64,000 nucleotides of DNA from Pterobdella sp. o SKG-2022 (taxonomy: Eukaryota > Annelida > Clitellata > Hirudinida > Piscicolidae): positions 6,941,607-7,005,606 of the forward strand of contig OZ038325.1 in assembly GCA_964035795.1 (NCBI GenBank). The letters run 5' to 3'. How positions within the stretch are numbered: the stretch's first letter is position 1; every line of letters starts with the position of its first letter. Positions 62,484 to 64,000 of the stretch are shown here, piece by piece. The notes under the pieces are model-generated. The model searched no databases and was not told the origin of the DNA. It saw nothing but the letters and a program-made list of their open reading frames with translations. The translations under genes were made by a program, and so were the position numbers.

Positions 62484-64000
62484 CTTTTTTGTTTTCTTCA
62501 TATTGTTTATTGTATTCCACATTGTTGTAACTGTTGCTTTTGACGTTGTTGAACGCTTGGTTTATGTTGCGCGACATTTGAGTGTGGAGGTTTTGAAGGA
62601 ACAACATATGACTATTAATATTATTGTTGTTAGAGTTGCTTGCAACATTGTTGTTGCTGTTGCTGTTGAGAAAAGAATGAGGAGTTAAAAGATGATGCTC
62701 AAGTAAACGATGTTCTAGAGCTTGGTGTTGTGGTGTGCTGAGGTGTCTAACAAACAGAAGCTTTACAATGGTTGAGTAGCCACACGGGGTGCATGTAAAC
62801 CTGCGACTACCTTTCGCTTCTCTAGAAATCAGATCGAAGAACAAGACAACATTGGCATTGTGTTCAGGATCGGAGGTATGTACTTGAAGTTTGTAAACGC
62901 TGTTTGTACCGAAGTCACAAGCATTACACCTAATGGTGATGAGGTGGGGAGAGGACCCACCTAAATGCAGATGTCTCCACTCGTTTTCTGGGCCTCCCTC
63001 TCTCACATGCATAATCAACTGCAGTCTCTGCAGGTGCTTGTCAGTTTTACAGTGCAGTTGGAAGTTGGCTTTGAGGTTGGACTTGTATTGACATAGAGAG
63101 CAGACATACGTTCCACCCATAAGCATAATTCCTTCTTTCTCTGCTTCACCTGTTCTGTCGATCTGTTCGTGTTGGTGAAGCTCTTCAAGAGAGTCTGTGC
63201 CAAAGTTGCAGCAAGTGGCACATTGGAAGATGCGGTCATTGTGATCTGTGAAGAGTTTGGAGGGCGAGTGTAGTTTGTGTAGTTCGAAGGGTAAGAAGGG
63301 TGGGTAGGTGTTACGTGGCTTGCTTTCTGTTTGTGAATACGAGTCAATATTTTTGTCGATTTGTTCGTCTGTTAACTCGTTTTTGACGGATATTTCAGAT
63401 TTGTCTTCGATTTTTTTGTCATCTTGCATTTGATGGGCTACAGAAAGATTGTGAGAATGTTTTTCACTTGTCATATGGATTCTCAAATTTCTTGCGATGT
63501 TTGTCTCGTAGTTACAGACATCACATCGCCAAGGTGGTCTGTTATCATGCATATTAGAGCTGCTATCGATTCTACAGGCATCGGTGGACGGAGAATTGGA
63601 CGGAGATTGTTTCGAGTCAAGAGTCGATGTGGCTTGCGTGGCGGTGGAGTGTGAGGTGAGTTGGGCGGCCATCGCTACTACAGCAGCTGCAGTGGCTGAA
63701 GATTGAGGATTATTAAAGTTATTGTTGTTACTGTTATTGTTTCCAAGACTGTGTAGTTCCTGGATGTTGTTCATATGTCTGTCTGATTGCATGTGGATGC
63801 TGAGGTTTCCCTTAGTGGTGGTCGAGTAGTTACAAACGTCACATCTGTAAGGTTTGTATCCGCACGTGTAAGCTTCCCCTCTAGCGAGACGTGGGTGAGG
63901 TTGGTTACGGATGCACAAAACACACTGCGCATCGCTTTCTGGGTGCTTCTCTCTCATGTGGATTTCTAGAGTTTCAGGGTATTTGTAGTGCCAGTTGCAC
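62484..64000 (-). CDS. ZFHX: ZFHX3/ZFHX4-like N-terminal zinc-finger exon (partial, runs off the window)
   Basis: Open from the window edge (NWHYKYPETLEIHMREKH is already in frame at 64000) to donor AAAAAAG|GTTAGT at 62484; the upstream part lies outside. Strong match to the vertebrate ZFHX3/4 N-terminal block: PHPRLARGEAYTCGYKPYRC, then fingers CDVCNYSTTTKGNLSIHM (about 63775-63843), CDVCNYETNIARNLRIHM (63465-63530), the atypical CATCCNFGTDSLEELHQH (63165-63230, last His missing as in vertebrates), CSLCQYKSNLKANFQLHC (63037-63102), CNACDFGTNSVYKLQVH (62868-62933) and CTPCGYSTIVKLLFVRH (62738-62800). Linkers are Asn/Ser/Ala-rich. The exon ends YEENKK in phase 1 and can join the 40368 exon directly. 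Confidence 0.95.

Overview
The window is nuclear DNA of a bilaterian animal. It has GT-AG introns, very low GC outside exons, dense microsatellites, a CR1/L2-type LINE, a tRNA-derived SINE and two recognisable animal genes. Asn/Ser/Glu-rich insertions in the proteins and microsatellite-rich AT-rich introns make me think of a spiralian, perhaps a leech-like annelid. That guess is inference only.

Layout. 1-1130 is an almost perfect (ATC)n array that runs in frame into ORF1 of a CR1/L2-like non-LTR retrotransposon (ORF1 to 2422, ORF2 2392-5253 with one internal stop, (AAT)n tail to 5664). 5977-15109 (minus strand) holds an unrecognised multi-exon gene that I assembled from small exons with compatible splice phases. 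15.65-15.81 kb is a SINE remnant. 16195-20604 (plus strand) is a complete 12-exon tail-anchored tyrosine phosphatase of the PTPN1/PTPN2 (PTP1B/Ptp61F) family, 487 aa by my model, with catalytic Cys at residue 215. It is convergent with a very large minus-strand gene that fills the rest of the window (24897 to beyond 64000): a ZFHX3/ZFHX4 (ATBF1, Drosophila zfh2) orthologue. Four ZFHX exons are visible: 62484-64000 (N-terminal zinc fingers, runs off the window), 40163-40368, 31020-31488, and a 5.5-kb terminal exon 24897-30385 with four homeodomains. They join in phase into about 2559 residues. Its introns (8.7 kb and 22 kb) hold microsatellites, short minisatellites, a 217-bp LINE fragment with an 11-bp target-site duplication, and a compact bZIP/TATA/homeodomain-site cluster at 60.05-60.13 kb.

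The most interesting system-level signal is in the introns. In all three genes, many introns begin with a GU-rich (sense-strand) tract straight after the 5' splice site and end with an AC-rich tract before the 3' splice site, so the two ends can base-pair. Following this asymmetry led me to exons at 11091-11147, 15050-15109 and 5977-5997. All coordinates of spliced genes are hand-built from splice consensus, phase and family resemblance. No transcript data were available.
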